From NCBI GenBank assembly GCA_963590525.1, contig CAVAPV010000020.1:1-34547 (forward strand): DNA of 34,547 nt, given 5' to 3'. The stretch comes from W2P13-069 sp963590525. Lineage in GTDB: Bacteria; Actinomycetota; Coriobacteriia; Coriobacteriales; QAMH01. This document shows, in pieces, positions 23,414 through 31,547 of this stretch (position 1 is the stretch's first letter; every line of letters starts with the position of its first letter). The translations under genes were made by a program, and so were the position numbers. Below the pieces are notes generated by a model. The model searched no databases, had not been told where the DNA came from, and was given only the letters and a program-made list of their open reading frames with translations.

Positions 23414-23440
23414 AGTATACGCTCTAAACGCGCCTGCCAA
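23414..23440 (-). promoter_or_regulatory. Probable promoter for the ilvD operon
   Basis: TTGGCA (23435-23440) and TATACT (23414-23419) each match five of six consensus bases, but the spacer is only 15 bases. The predicted start is at about 23407. Confidence 0.5.
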
Positions 23441-23463
23441 GCGACGAGCTGGATTTTTTAAGC

Positions 23464-23814
23464 CTACGGCGCAACGCGCTCGATGGTGAGGATATCGTCA
23501 AAGTCTATACGGCGGCGCACGACGCGGATAAAGCGCAGCGCAATCACGACCTCGCTCACGATGCCTTGCACGGTAACGTAGGCGTCTTTGTCATAGCAGA
23601 CTACTTTGACCATGTCGCCTTTTTGCAAGGAGCCCATCACCTGCGATAAGGCAAGCGACTCCTCATCTGTAAGAACGTGGCGCGCAGCCGGGCGGCGCTC
23701 CTTTTGGCGGCAGAGCTCGTAGTAGCCCTTGAGCGCCATGAAGGGGATGAACTGCCTTGCGCGGTCTGCATCCGATATCGCGCTCTTGAAGTCTGATGTC
23801 GAAAGCTGAGTCAT
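23464..23814 (-). CDS. YolD-like protein, partner of a Y-family polymerase
   Basis: This 116-residue protein carries the YolD-family pattern DRARQFIPFMALKGYYELCR near residue 16, followed by an Sm-like beta-rich region (GDMVKVVCYDKDAYVTVQGI). YolD-like proteins are typically encoded beside UmuC/DinB-type polymerases in Gram-positive bacteria and have been proposed as functional counterparts of UmuD. Here the polymerase gene lies upstream on the same strand with one membrane-protein gene between; the gap to that gene is 3 bases. Family assignment is by pattern only; direct function is unproven. The ilvD promoter begins 23 bases past its stop. Confidence 0.78.
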   Translation of the reverse strand: MTQLSTSDFKSAISDADRARQFIPFMALKGYYELCRQKERRPAARHVLTDEESLALSQVMGSLQKGDMVKVVCYDKDAYVTVQGIVSEVVIALRFIRVVRRRIDFDDILTIERVAP

Positions 23815-23817
23815 CGG

Positions 23818-24552
23818 CTAATGCTCGTCGTCTTGTCTGCCTTGGGCATCTGACCTGCGCATGTCGTCTTTAGGGACGGCGCTGTAGTCTATGTCGTCGT
23901 CTGTATAGCCGTCGTCTTCATGGTACTGAGCGGCGTACTCCTCTGGGCAGCGCTCCCTAAACTCGAGCGAAGCGCGCATACGCTCTTTGAGCTCTGTCTC
24001 GAGCAGGGCGGCCTTGAAGGTGAAGTTGTTCCACAAAGAGCCTGCCAAGTAGGCCAGGATGCCCAGGTCAAAGACAACCGTACGCAAGATATCAACAGAT
24101 CCCAGTTGGTAAGTGTTGATAATCACCACGGCAAAAGCCGTGAAGCCAGCCATCTTGGCCACGACGCTAAAGTGACGCGACGGCCACAGGTAAGTCTCTT
24201 CAACAGCGACCTGCGCTGCAAGGTCATGTTCGTCACGGCCGTCAAAGCTACGCTTGAGCTCGTTTGCAAAGCCCTCCAGATCCGAAATCTCTGCCCTGAT
24301 CTGAAAGACGCGCATCACGCTGATGGCATAGACCATGAGCACGACGATGATCAAGCCCGATATGCGGTTGCCTAACATCTCTGTGCTGCCCGTGACAAAA
24401 TAGGCGATCAGCACAGCCGTCATGGCAACAAGCGCCAAGATGTGCACGACAGCGGCAACGCCCGCGTACGTACGCGCTTGCGGGATACGCCAAGCGTAAC
24501 GGGCTTCTGGGTTCTCTATGTTCTCGCGAAGCGTTTCCTCATCTACAGCCAT
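23818..24552 (-). CDS. Unknown four-segment membrane protein between polymerase and YolD genes
   Basis: I do not recognise this 244-residue protein. Hydrophobic segments lie at about 30-53, 64-83, 138-155 and 165-182. The N-terminal part (EETLRENIENPEARYAWRIP) and the loop after the second segment (RAEISDLEGFANELKRSFDG) are polar. The C-terminal 50 residues are very acidic (HEDDGYTDDDIDYSAVPKDD) and ought to be cytoplasmic. ATG 24552 has GAGGGT 6 bases upstream; 16 in-frame codons before it were excluded. It starts 48 bases after the polymerase stop and ends 3 bases before the YolD-like start, so the three probably form one transcription unit. Confidence 0.72.
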   Translation of the reverse strand: MAVDEETLRENIENPEARYAWRIPQARTYAGVAAVVHILALVAMTAVLIAYFVTGSTEMLGNRISGLIIVVLMVYAISVMRVFQIRAEISDLEGFANELKRSFDGRDEHDLAAQVAVEETYLWPSRHFSVVAKMAGFTAFAVVIINTYQLGSVDILRTVVFDLGILAYLAGSLWNNFTFKAALLETELKERMRASLEFRERCPEEYAAQYHEDDGYTDDDIDYSAVPKDDMRRSDAQGRQDDEH

Positions 24553-24600
24553 CTGCTTACCCTCACTCGCGGTTTTTACTGCCCTACATACTAAGCGCAC

Positions 24601-25938
24601 CTACGCGCTATGCCCTCCCACTTGGGCGTTTCGTTGTCGTCCAGTAGCTTTGTCTTGCAAGCTCGTGGCCTTGAAGACGGCGTTTTTGCCAAAGCGCCCT
24701 TTGATAGCTATCTGCGCTTGGGCCAAGGCGCGTTCTTGGGCATCTGCCTCTTGATCGGCAAACAGGTCCAAGGTGGCAAAATCCTCGTCCATGAGGTTGG
24801 AAAAGCTTAGGTTGACGCGCCTGATAGTGCGCGTTGGGTCCACCGTTTTTTGGTAAAGCTCTTCTACATAAGGCCATAGCTTGGAAAAGGAGTTGGTGCG
24901 CGCATCGATCTTCTTGCTGCCGCCGCCGTGTTCTGCGCGAGCGCCGGCGCCCACATAGCGCTTGCCGTGGCCGCATTCGTAGACAACAACGTCTTGCCGC
25001 GACTCTTTCTTGGAGGCTTCATAACCCACATAGATGCTGATGTGGCTTGTGACCAAGTGCTTTTCTACAAGCTCCAAAACGCTTGCATCGCACATCTCGC
25101 GCAAGACGATAAGCGCTTCGTCAAAGGTATAGGCGCAAAAGAGCACCTGCCCGTTTGTCATGCTCGAACCTTGAGGCTCGTAGGCTTGGATCTGCGCGAT
25201 AGTGCATGGCTCTATGCCGTGGCTGTGCTCGATCAAGAACTGCGCGTTGACGCCAAACTCCCTATATAAGACGCTTTGAGGCATGGCCGCAACACCGGCA
25301 AGGTCTTTGACGCCGTATTTGAGCAGGCGGCTTGCGATGCCCGGCCCGATGTTCCAGATGTCTGTGATGGGGCGATGCGTGCTGATGCTACGTTTGAACT
25401 CAGCCTCGTCCAAAAACCCGATGCCGTCATCGGCATGCTTGGCCATGATGTCTAAGGCCAGCTTGCATAAGAACAGATTTGTGCCGATGCCCGCCGTTGC
25501 AGTGATCTTGGTCTCTTTGAAGACCTCGTCCATGAGCATGCGCGCAAACTGCCTTGCCTGCAAGCCGTAGAGCTGCAGATAAGGCGTGGCGTCGATAAAG
25601 CATTCGTCTATGGAGTAGACGTGGATGTCTTCTGGAGCAACAAAGCGCAGGTAGATGCTGTAGATTTGGGCGCTTACCTCCATGTAGTGGCGCATGCGGG
25701 GCTTGGCCATGATGTAATCCAGAGACTTGGGTATCTCAAAGACACGGCAGCGGTTGGATATGCCCAATGCCTTCATAGCGGGAGTGATGGCCAAGCAGAT
25801 CGTCTTATCTGTGCGCTGTGGATCTGCCACAACGAGATTGGTGGTAAACGGGTCCAGCCCGCGCGCGGCGCACTCCACGCTTGCGTAAAACGACTTGAGG
25901 TCTATGCAGAGGTATGTCTTATCGGTATCGGCACTCAT
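24601..25938 (-). CDS. Y-family DNA polymerase (UmuC/DinB type)
   Basis: A 445-residue lesion-bypass polymerase. The palm starts TYLCIDLKSFYASVEC, with metal ligand Asp13, steric gate Tyr18 and Glu22. The second catalytic pair is in VYSIDECFID. The helix-hairpin-helix is ITDIWNIGPGIASRLLKYG, followed by the little-finger region. It may be error-prone and SOS-linked, like Bacillus UvrX/YqjW, which also have YolD-like partners. The frame stays open 77 codons further upstream, but that part is low-complexity, Ala/Cys-rich and without a ribosome site. ATG 25938 fits the family start. No clear Shine-Dalgarno precedes it, so start choice rests on homology. I see no obvious LexA box. Confidence 0.9.
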   Translation of the reverse strand: MSADTDKTYLCIDLKSFYASVECAARGLDPFTTNLVVADPQRTDKTICLAITPAMKALGISNRCRVFEIPKSLDYIMAKPRMRHYMEVSAQIYSIYLRFVAPEDIHVYSIDECFIDATPYLQLYGLQARQFARMLMDEVFKETKITATAGIGTNLFLCKLALDIMAKHADDGIGFLDEAEFKRSISTHRPITDIWNIGPGIASRLLKYGVKDLAGVAAMPQSVLYREFGVNAQFLIEHSHGIEPCTIAQIQAYEPQGSSMTNGQVLFCAYTFDEALIVLREMCDASVLELVEKHLVTSHISIYVGYEASKKESRQDVVVYECGHGKRYVGAGARAEHGGGSKKIDARTNSFSKLWPYVEELYQKTVDPTRTIRRVNLSFSNLMDEDFATLDLFADQEADAQERALAQAQIAIKGRFGKNAVFKATSLQDKATGRQRNAQVGGHSA

Positions 25939-26043
25939 GCAAGACAGAGTAGCAGGAGGCTGTGACACGAAAGTTGCCCCTCCCCTAACCACACCGCAAA
26001 AGATGCTGGCGCAAGATGCGCTTGCAATTGCACGCAAGGCAGC

Positions 26044-26076
26044 AAAAAGCCCTGCGGCCAGCAAGGGCCGCAGGGC
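26044..26076 (-). terminator. Terminator closing the purC-amidohydrolase gene group
   Basis: A perfect 11-bp GC-rich stem (26066-26076 with 26049-26059) has a 6-base loop and is followed by five T (26044-26048). It lies 35 bases past the 60-residue gene. Confidence 0.88.
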
Positions 26077-26111
26077 GCAAGGCGCATTTAGAGCTTGCAA
26101 GGCAGCAGGCG

Positions 26112-26294
26112 CTACTGCAAAAGCATCGAGATACTCGGCAGGCAAAACGCCAAGATCAAACCGAGGCACACGACGATGGCCAGCGCGCTTTTGAGCATAG
26201 TGCGGCGCTTTTGCTTTTGCTGATCGATAAACTCCTCGAGTTCGCGCTCTTCTTGCTCGGCACGATGCTTCTCGTTGATGACTTTAGAACCCAT
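26112..26294 (-). CDS. Small single-pass membrane protein
   Basis: A 60-residue protein: a charged N-terminal half likely helical (INEKHRAEQEERELEEFIDQ), then one membrane segment (about 35-57, SALAIVVCLGLILAFCLPSI) and almost nothing after it. It has a strong ribosome site (AAGGAG, 5 bases before ATG) and lies 12 bases after the amidohydrolase gene, followed by a terminator. It is therefore very likely translated. Function is unknown; the adjacent amidohydrolase is its likeliest context. Confidence 0.72.
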   Translation of the reverse strand: MGSKVINEKHRAEQEERELEEFIDQQKQKRRTMLKSALAIVVCLGLILAFCLPSISMLLQ

Positions 26295-26306
26295 GAAGTC
26301 TCCTTC

Positions 26307-27749
26307 TTATCTCTTGAGGCGGTCTGAGGCGTCTTCTTCCATGCGCTTGATGAGCTTCACGCGCAGCTCCTCGTCTGCAGCGCCATGACGGATGCGGCTG
26401 CGAATCTCTCGCGCCGTCTGGACGATCTCATCGCGCGGCATGCCGCTCACATGGACAAAGTCATCGTAGAGGACTCTGCCGTTGACCATAGTCCATTTGA
26501 CGTTGTCTTGGTTGGCCGTGTAAATGACCGCAGATGCAGGATCGCTCGTGGGGTTTTGGTGGCTGTTGTGCAGGTCGATGGCGATGATGTCTGCCTTCTT
26601 GCCGGGCTCCAAGCTGCCGATGAGGTGGTCCATCTTGATCGCCTTGGCGGCGTCGATGGTGCCCATGCGCAGCATCTTCTCTCCCGTCATGCCGCAATGC
26701 CTGCCGGCGTTGACAGCGCGGTTGATCATGAGGCCCACGCGCATCTCGTCAAGCACGTCTGTGGTGTCTACGGCAGCCGGGCTATCGGTACCGATACCAA
26801 CCGTCATGCCAGCCTCGAGCATGGCGTTGACAGGCGCAAAGCCCATTCCCAGCTTGGCATTGATGCGCGGGCAGTGGGCGACAGAGACGCCCTGCTGGGC
26901 CAAGATCTTGATATCGGTCTCATCGCATTGCACGCCATGGACGATCATGATGTTGGGGACGTTGAGGATCTCCCAGTTATAGGCATAGCGCACGGGGCTC
27001 ACGCCAGCAGGCAGCCAAGGCGGAAGGTCCAAATCGAGGTCTGCTGCGACCTGGCTTGCATGGACCGAGAACGAAGAACTGCCGTAGCGGATGAACTGGG
27101 CTTCCTCGCGGCTGCCGGCAAGGTGCATGGCAACGGGCATGTCGCTTTGCCCCACGTAGTTGGCGATGGCCTTGTAAACCTTGGGGTGCGTGGCATACAC
27201 CGGGCCACCTGCCAAGCCGTAGCTGATGAGGTCTGTGTCAGACGTGATGTCAGACCAACGCTCGATGTCACCTAGGGCCTCCTTCATGGCCTCGTCGACG
27301 TTTTCCGGACGCATAGTCATGACCTCGCGATAAACAAGGCCACGCAAGCCGGACTCGTGAAGAGCCTTGACGGGAGAGCCGGGTATGGTGATATCTGCAA
27401 GCGTGGTGATGCCGCTTGCGATGGCCTCGAGTGCGCCCAGGCGCGCAGAATCCTCCCAGTCCTTCTTGCTAAAGAAGGGCTCGACATGGAGCACGGCGCG
27501 CTTCCACTCTGCATAGGGAAGGTCTTCAAACAACCCGCGCAGCGCGGTATAGCGCATGTGGGTATGCAAGTCCACAAAGCCGGGGCTTAACGCCGCCAGG
27601 CCAAAGTCGCGGACTTCCTCATCCGGGAACTGTTCTTTGAGCTGCTTGGCCGTGCCAACAGCCACGATCTTGTCATCGCGCACCAAAACAGCGCCGTCTT
27701 CGATAAACGGAGCGGTGATGGGCATGACGTATTTTGCAGTGAGCAGCAT
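26307..27749 (-). CDS. Amidohydrolase, MTA/SAH deaminase-like, missing a catalytic Glu
   Basis: A 480-residue TIM-barrel metal hydrolase resembling 5-methylthioadenosine/S-adenosylhomocysteine deaminases and chlorohydrolases. Metal and active-site features are VDLHTHMRYT (His62, His64), MHLAGSREE (His209), IMIVHGV (His271) and GIGTDSPAA (Asp322); the segment AHCPRINAKLGMGFAPV also fits. In deaminases the Zn-His of the third motif is followed three residues later by a catalytic Glu (HLAE). Here that position is Gly212, so classical deamination is doubtful and the substrate may differ. ATG 27749 has TAGGAG 5 bases upstream. It starts 8 bases after the upstream membrane-protein gene and is followed by a 60-residue membrane protein. 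Confidence 0.85.
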   Translation of the reverse strand: MLLTAKYVMPITAPFIEDGAVLVRDDKIVAVGTAKQLKEQFPDEEVRDFGLAALSPGFVDLHTHMRYTALRGLFEDLPYAEWKRAVLHVEPFFSKKDWEDSARLGALEAIASGITTLADITIPGSPVKALHESGLRGLVYREVMTMRPENVDEAMKEALGDIERWSDITSDTDLISYGLAGGPVYATHPKVYKAIANYVGQSDMPVAMHLAGSREEAQFIRYGSSSFSVHASQVAADLDLDLPPWLPAGVSPVRYAYNWEILNVPNIMIVHGVQCDETDIKILAQQGVSVAHCPRINAKLGMGFAPVNAMLEAGMTVGIGTDSPAAVDTTDVLDEMRVGLMINRAVNAGRHCGMTGEKMLRMGTIDAAKAIKMDHLIGSLEPGKKADIIAIDLHNSHQNPTSDPASAVIYTANQDNVKWTMVNGRVLYDDFVHVSGMPRDEIVQTAREIRSRIRHGAADEELRVKLIKRMEEDASDRLKR

Positions 27750-27757
27750 GGCGACTC

Positions 27758-28336
27758 CTAATCCTGCTTCTTGCGGTTAAACAGGCCCTTCTTCTGGGCC
27801 TTGGCGGCTTGCTCGGCTTCTAGATGAGCGCGTTGCTTCTTGCTCAGCTTTTGGGCCTGCTCTGCATTGCCCTTGCGGATGGGACGCATCTTCTTGAAGT
27901 CGACGACAAACGCAAAGATGAGCGCGGCGTAACCCACAACCAAGCCCACGATCTGAACCTGGCCGCTTATCGGCGCGAGAGCGGCAAGCGAGCCGCCTTC
28001 TACCATGAGACGCGGCGCGGCAAAGCTCGCAGCTACACCCACGCAGGCCAAGACGATAAGGGCGATCCAGAGGTTGCGGGAACGTCGGTAGTCGCTTTGC
28101 GCCATAGCCTCTTTGACAAGCGCCTGCTCACCTTTGGCCTTGGCCGCGTTTTGCGCACGGCGCTGCTCGCGCTCTTTTTGCTTGTCCTCGCGCGTTTTGG
28201 CAGCGGACTTCTTAGAGCCGTAGTAAACAGACGAACCAGGGGCGGATTTGGGCTTGGCGCTTCCGGCTGCCTTCTTGGTGACGCCCTTCTTGCCGCCTTC
28301 TTTATAGCGATCGTTTTGCGGATTGCGTTGACTCAT
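27758..28336 (-). CDS. Membrane protein with basic ends, unknown function
   Basis: A 192-residue protein. The N-terminal 85 residues are Lys/Ala/Arg/Gln-rich and likely disordered or helical (KEGGKKGVTKKAAGSAKPKS, then EDKQKEREQRRAQNAAKAKG). Two membrane segments follow (about 90-110 and 126-148), then a basic tail (KKQRAHLEAEQAAKAQKKGL). I know no family for it. AAGGAG lies 9 bases before ATG 28336; eight earlier in-frame codons were excluded. It lies 8 bases upstream of the amidohydrolase gene and 99 bases downstream of purC, in a same-strand group. Confidence 0.7.
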   Translation of the reverse strand: MSQRNPQNDRYKEGGKKGVTKKAAGSAKPKSAPGSSVYYGSKKSAAKTREDKQKEREQRRAQNAAKAKGEQALVKEAMAQSDYRRSRNLWIALIVLACVGVAASFAAPRLMVEGGSLAALAPISGQVQIVGLVVGYAALIFAFVVDFKKMRPIRKGNAEQAQKLSKKQRAHLEAEQAAKAQKKGLFNRKKQD

Positions 28337-28435
28337 TAAATGTTTCTCCTTGCAGCGCACGCCGGCGCCGTAGTACCCGAGGTGCAGGCAGCGGCAACGC
28401 GCGCCTACGCAGTTAGAAAACCGTTGTCGGTAACC

Positions 28436-29323
28436 CTATGCCTGAGCTGCCGGGACAAACTTCTGGCCGGTGATCATCTCGAAGGCCTGGATGTACTTCT
28501 GGCTCGTTGCATCGATGATCTCTTGCGGAAGGCGCGGCGGGTTGCCCTGACGATCCCAGTTGTCGTTGAGCCAGTCACGCACGAACTGCTTGTCAAAAGA
28601 CGCCTGGCTACGGCCGGGCTCGTAATCCTCTGCACGCCAAAAGCGGGAGGAATCGGGCGTGAGAACCTCGTCTGCCAAGGTGAGCTTGCCGTCGATATCG
28701 CCAAACTCAAACTTAGTGTCGGCGATGATGATGCCCTTGGAGGCAGCGTAGTCTGCCGCAGTGCTGTAAACCTTGAGGGAGGCATCGCGCAGCGCAGAGG
28801 CAGCCTGCTCTCCCATGATCTCGCAGGTGCGCTCGAAGGAGACGTTCTCGTCGTGATCGCCGATCTCTGCCTTGGTGGAGGGGGTGTAGATGGGCTGGGG
28901 CAGCTTGGAGGAGTTGACCAGGCCACAGGGCAGCTCGATGCCGCACACTGTGCCGCTAGTGTTGTACTCCTTGAGGCCGGAGCCCGCAAGATAACCCCTG
29001 ACGATGCACTCTGCGGGATACATCTTGGCCTTCTTGACCAGCATGAAACGACCAGCCAGGTAGTCTGCATAGGGCTTGAACTGCTCGGGGAGGTCTTTGA
29101 CATCTGCAGAGATGAGGTGGTTTTCGATGCCAGAGGCAGCCAGCAGGTCAAACCAGAACAACGAGATGCGCGTGAGGACCTCTCCCTTGTAGGGGATCTC
29201 GTCTTCTAGGATGTAGTCAAAAGCCGAGATGCGGTCGGACGCGACGATGAGAAGCTCGTCGCCTAAGTCGTAAAGGTCGCGGACCTTGCCTTGAGAATCT
29301 GGGCGCAGTGCGATTTCAGACAT
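28436..29323 (-). CDS. purC: SAICAR synthetase (phosphoribosylaminoimidazole-succinocarboxamide synthase)
   Basis: PurC joins aspartate to CAIR with ATP, giving SAICAR in purine synthesis. The 295-residue protein has the family pattern GKVRDLYDLGDELLIVASDR, then ISAFDYIL and the signature VRGYLAGSGLKEY. LPQPIYTPSTKAEIGDHDEN and ADTKFEFG also fit, and the C-terminal part has DEVLTPDSSRFW. The length matches the longer bacterial/yeast-type form. AAGGGGG lies 6 bases before the ATG. No other pur genes are visible in the window. It precedes the membrane protein/amidohydrolase group on the same strand. Its product feeds steps that consume 10-formyl-THF, the C1 carrier made by FchA/FolD. Confidence 0.97.
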   Translation of the reverse strand: MSEIALRPDSQGKVRDLYDLGDELLIVASDRISAFDYILEDEIPYKGEVLTRISLFWFDLLAASGIENHLISADVKDLPEQFKPYADYLAGRFMLVKKAKMYPAECIVRGYLAGSGLKEYNTSGTVCGIELPCGLVNSSKLPQPIYTPSTKAEIGDHDENVSFERTCEIMGEQAASALRDASLKVYSTAADYAASKGIIIADTKFEFGDIDGKLTLADEVLTPDSSRFWRAEDYEPGRSQASFDKQFVRDWLNDNWDRQGNPPRLPQEIIDATSQKYIQAFEMITGQKFVPAAQA

Positions 29324-29432
29324 GAAATGCCCCCTTGGGGTAAGAGCGTATAGATGCCGCTATTGTATGACCAAGGACTGCCCGCGCAGCCGCAGTTTGC
29401 CGATTAGAAACCTAAAAGCAACCATCAGGCAT

Positions 29433-29464
29433 GCCCAAGGGCGCTTGTCTACTTGCCCTTGGGC
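29433..29464 (-). terminator. Hairpin spanning the stop codon of the kinase gene
   Basis: A perfect 10-bp stem (GCCCTTGGGC / GCCCAAGGGC; 29455-29464 with 29433-29442) has the kinase stop codon in its loop. There is no T-run directly after it, so it is weak evidence for a terminator. Confidence 0.4.
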
Positions 29465-30711
29465 TTCTTCTTTTGCGATGACAGCGCAGACCAGTTGAAC
29501 CTGAGCTGCCCTGTCGAGCCCTTGGCAGCGGCGCGACGTTTGCGATCTGCCTCTTTGCGGGCGCGCTCTGCCTCTTTGCGAGCAGCGCGCTCAAGCCTGC
29601 GCAGGTCGTTTTTGTCCATGCTGGCCAAGACCACGGGGTCGTCGGCAGCAAGCGGGATGCGGATGGTAAAGGTCGAGCCCTGCCCCAGCTCGCTTTCGAG
29701 CGTCACGCGGCCGTGATGTTGGTCTGCCACCTCTTTGACCATGGCAAGGCCAATGCCCAAGCCGCCGCTTGCGCGGTCACGAGCTGCATCGGCGCGCCAA
29801 AAGCGGCTAAAGACCTTTGCCTGATCCTCTTTGGAGATGCCGATACCGGTGTCACGCACGCTGATGCAGGCTTCTCCGTGGTTGCGCGTGACGATGAGCG
29901 TGACGCTACCGCCTTCTGGCGTATAGCGCACGGCGTTGGAGAACAGGTTTGCCGTAGCCTGGCAGATAAGGTCGCGGTCTCCGCCGATGCGTACCTCGGG
30001 GTCGATCTGCGCATCAAACGACAGATCGGCGCTCTCTATAAGGGCCTGATGGTTAAGCGCGAGGTCTGCCAAAGCGTCGCTTAGGTTCATGGGCGCGATC
30101 TTGGCCACGACGGTGCCGTTTTCCAAACGGTTGAGGTGCAGCAGCGCATCCACCAAGCGGCTTAAGCGGCGCGTCTCGGCGCTGATGGTAGAAAGGCGCA
30201 TCTCGTCTGCTGGAAACACTCCGTCCTGAATGGCCTCGACCGTGGCTTGCACAGCCATGAGCGGCGTGCGCAATTCATGCGCGACGTCGCCGATGAGCTG
30301 GCGCTCCAACTCGCGGTCGCGCTCCATGGCATCGGCCATGTCGTCAAAGGCCTGGCCGAGACGGCCTATCTCGTCGTCGCTGGTAAGGCCCGTTCTTGCC
30401 GAGTAATCACCGTTTTTTATCGCCAGCACGCTTTTTGAGATGCGCTGGATAGGGGCGATGATGCCGTTGGCAAAGTAAACGCCCACAAAAACCGACAGCG
30501 TGACGCTGGCTACTGCAGCGATGAGCATCGCCATGTAGAGGTCTTGCTCGCCAAAGAGATGACCGCGTCCGGCGTTCCAAATGACAAAGGCGACGGCGGC
30601 CATGAGGATGGCCGTCACCGCCGATGTGAGGATGAACGCGGCTGTTACCTGAAAGGCAAAGGATTGCCGCATATCTTGCGGCTCTTGCTTCTTGTTGCCG
30701 TCTTCTGTCAT
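29449..30711 (-). CDS. Sensor histidine kinase with HAMP domain and basic tail
   Basis: A 420-residue membrane kinase. Two membrane segments lie close together (about 18-45 and 58-82) with almost no external loop. A HAMP domain follows (about 83-135, NGIIAPIQRISKS). The H box is DVAHELRTPLMAVQ with His145. The N box is ATANLFSNAVRYTPEG (Asn259), and the ATP-binding boxes are DTGIGISKED, FSRFWRAD and SGGLGIGLAM. With so small an external part it probably senses something in the membrane or inside the cell. After the kinase core a 65-residue tail is very rich in Lys, Arg and Ala (RRLERAARKEAERARKEADR); its role is unknown. It follows its regulator gene by 6 bases. Confidence 0.94.
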   Translation of the reverse strand: MTEDGNKKQEPQDMRQSFAFQVTAAFILTSAVTAILMAAVAFVIWNAGRGHLFGEQDLYMAMLIAAVASVTLSVFVGVYFANGIIAPIQRISKSVLAIKNGDYSARTGLTSDDEIGRLGQAFDDMADAMERDRELERQLIGDVAHELRTPLMAVQATVEAIQDGVFPADEMRLSTISAETRRLSRLVDALLHLNRLENGTVVAKIAPMNLSDALADLALNHQALIESADLSFDAQIDPEVRIGGDRDLICQATANLFSNAVRYTPEGGSVTLIVTRNHGEACISVRDTGIGISKEDQAKVFSRFWRADAARDRASGGLGIGLAMVKEVADQHHGRVTLESELGQGSTFTIRIPLAADDPVVLASMDKNDLRRLERAARKEAERARKEADRKRRAAAKGSTGQLRFNWSALSSQKKKPKGK

Positions 30712-30717
30712 AGAGCG

Positions 30718-31425
30718 TTATTCCTTGGGGGCTTCAAAGCGATAGCCCACGCCGTGGACGGTGTAGAGCCAAGTGGGGTTGCGAGGGTCGTCGCCGATCT
30801 TGGCACGCAGGTTTTTGACGTGGCTGTCTATGGTGCGCTCGTAACCCTCGAAATCGTAGCCCAAGACCTTCTCCACGAGCTCCATGCGCGTGTAGACGCG
30901 GCCGGGATAGCGGCTCAAGGTGGTGAGGAGCTTGAACTCGCTTGCAGTAAGGTCGACTTCCTCCCCCTTAACCATGCACTTATGGCCCGCAAGGTCTATC
31001 TCGAGGTCGCCAAAGGTCAAGACCTCGCGCTGGGGCTCGCTGTCTATATGGACGCGGCGCAGCAAGGCGCGCACGCGCGCAACCAGCTCGCGCGGAGAAA
31101 ACGGCTTGACCAGGTAGTCGTCTGCGCCAAGCTCGAGGCCGATGATGCGGTCTTCTACCTCGCCTTTAGCAGTGAGCATGATGATGGGGATGTCGCTGGA
31201 ATCGCGGATGATGCGACAGACTTGCTCGCCGGGGATGCCGGGCAGCATCAGATCCAAGATGACCAGGTCAAAATGGTGCTTCTCAAACTCCTCTACCGCA
31301 GTGGTGCCGTCTCCGACGCCAGTCACCCAGTAGGACTCGCGCTCTAGATACGCTGCAACGGCGTCGCGGATTGCAGTTTCGTCTTCCACCAGCAAGATGC
31401 GGCGGGTGTCGTTTGCCATGTCCAT
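30718..31425 (-). CDS. OmpR-family response regulator
   Basis: A 235-residue regulator. The receiver domain has VEDETAI for the acidic pocket, phosphoacceptor Asp58 (LVILDLMLPG), the switch Thr85 (IIMLTAKGE) and Lys107 (DDYLVKPF). The winged-helix domain contains LTASEFKLLTTLSRYPGRVY, SHVKNLRAKIGDD and TVHGVGYRFE. It precedes its kinase by 6 bases. The frame is open for 140 more codons upstream, but they are out of keeping with a receiver protein, and ATG 31425 has GAGGAGA 5 bases away. Targets are not visible from the window. Confidence 0.94.
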   Translation of the reverse strand: MDMANDTRRILLVEDETAIRDAVAAYLERESYWVTGVGDGTTAVEEFEKHHFDLVILDLMLPGIPGEQVCRIIRDSSDIPIIMLTAKGEVEDRIIGLELGADDYLVKPFSPRELVARVRALLRRVHIDSEPQREVLTFGDLEIDLAGHKCMVKGEEVDLTASEFKLLTTLSRYPGRVYTRMELVEKVLGYDFEGYERTIDSHVKNLRAKIGDDPRNPTWLYTVHGVGYRFEAPKE

Positions 31426-31547
31426 GCAGGTCTCCTCTTTGATTGGAGTACGTTTTGGATAGAGCAAGTGTAACGCCTCGCCGGCGTGCCGGACGCCACC
31501 TCCACAGGATGAGCAGACGTCTGACAGGAAAGCCAAATACAACACAA

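Noticed and set aside
25939..26169. 77-codon upstream extension of the polymerase gene
   Set aside because: It is Ala/Cys-rich and low in complexity, has no ribosome site, and overlaps the downstream end of another gene's terminator. The family start is at 25938.
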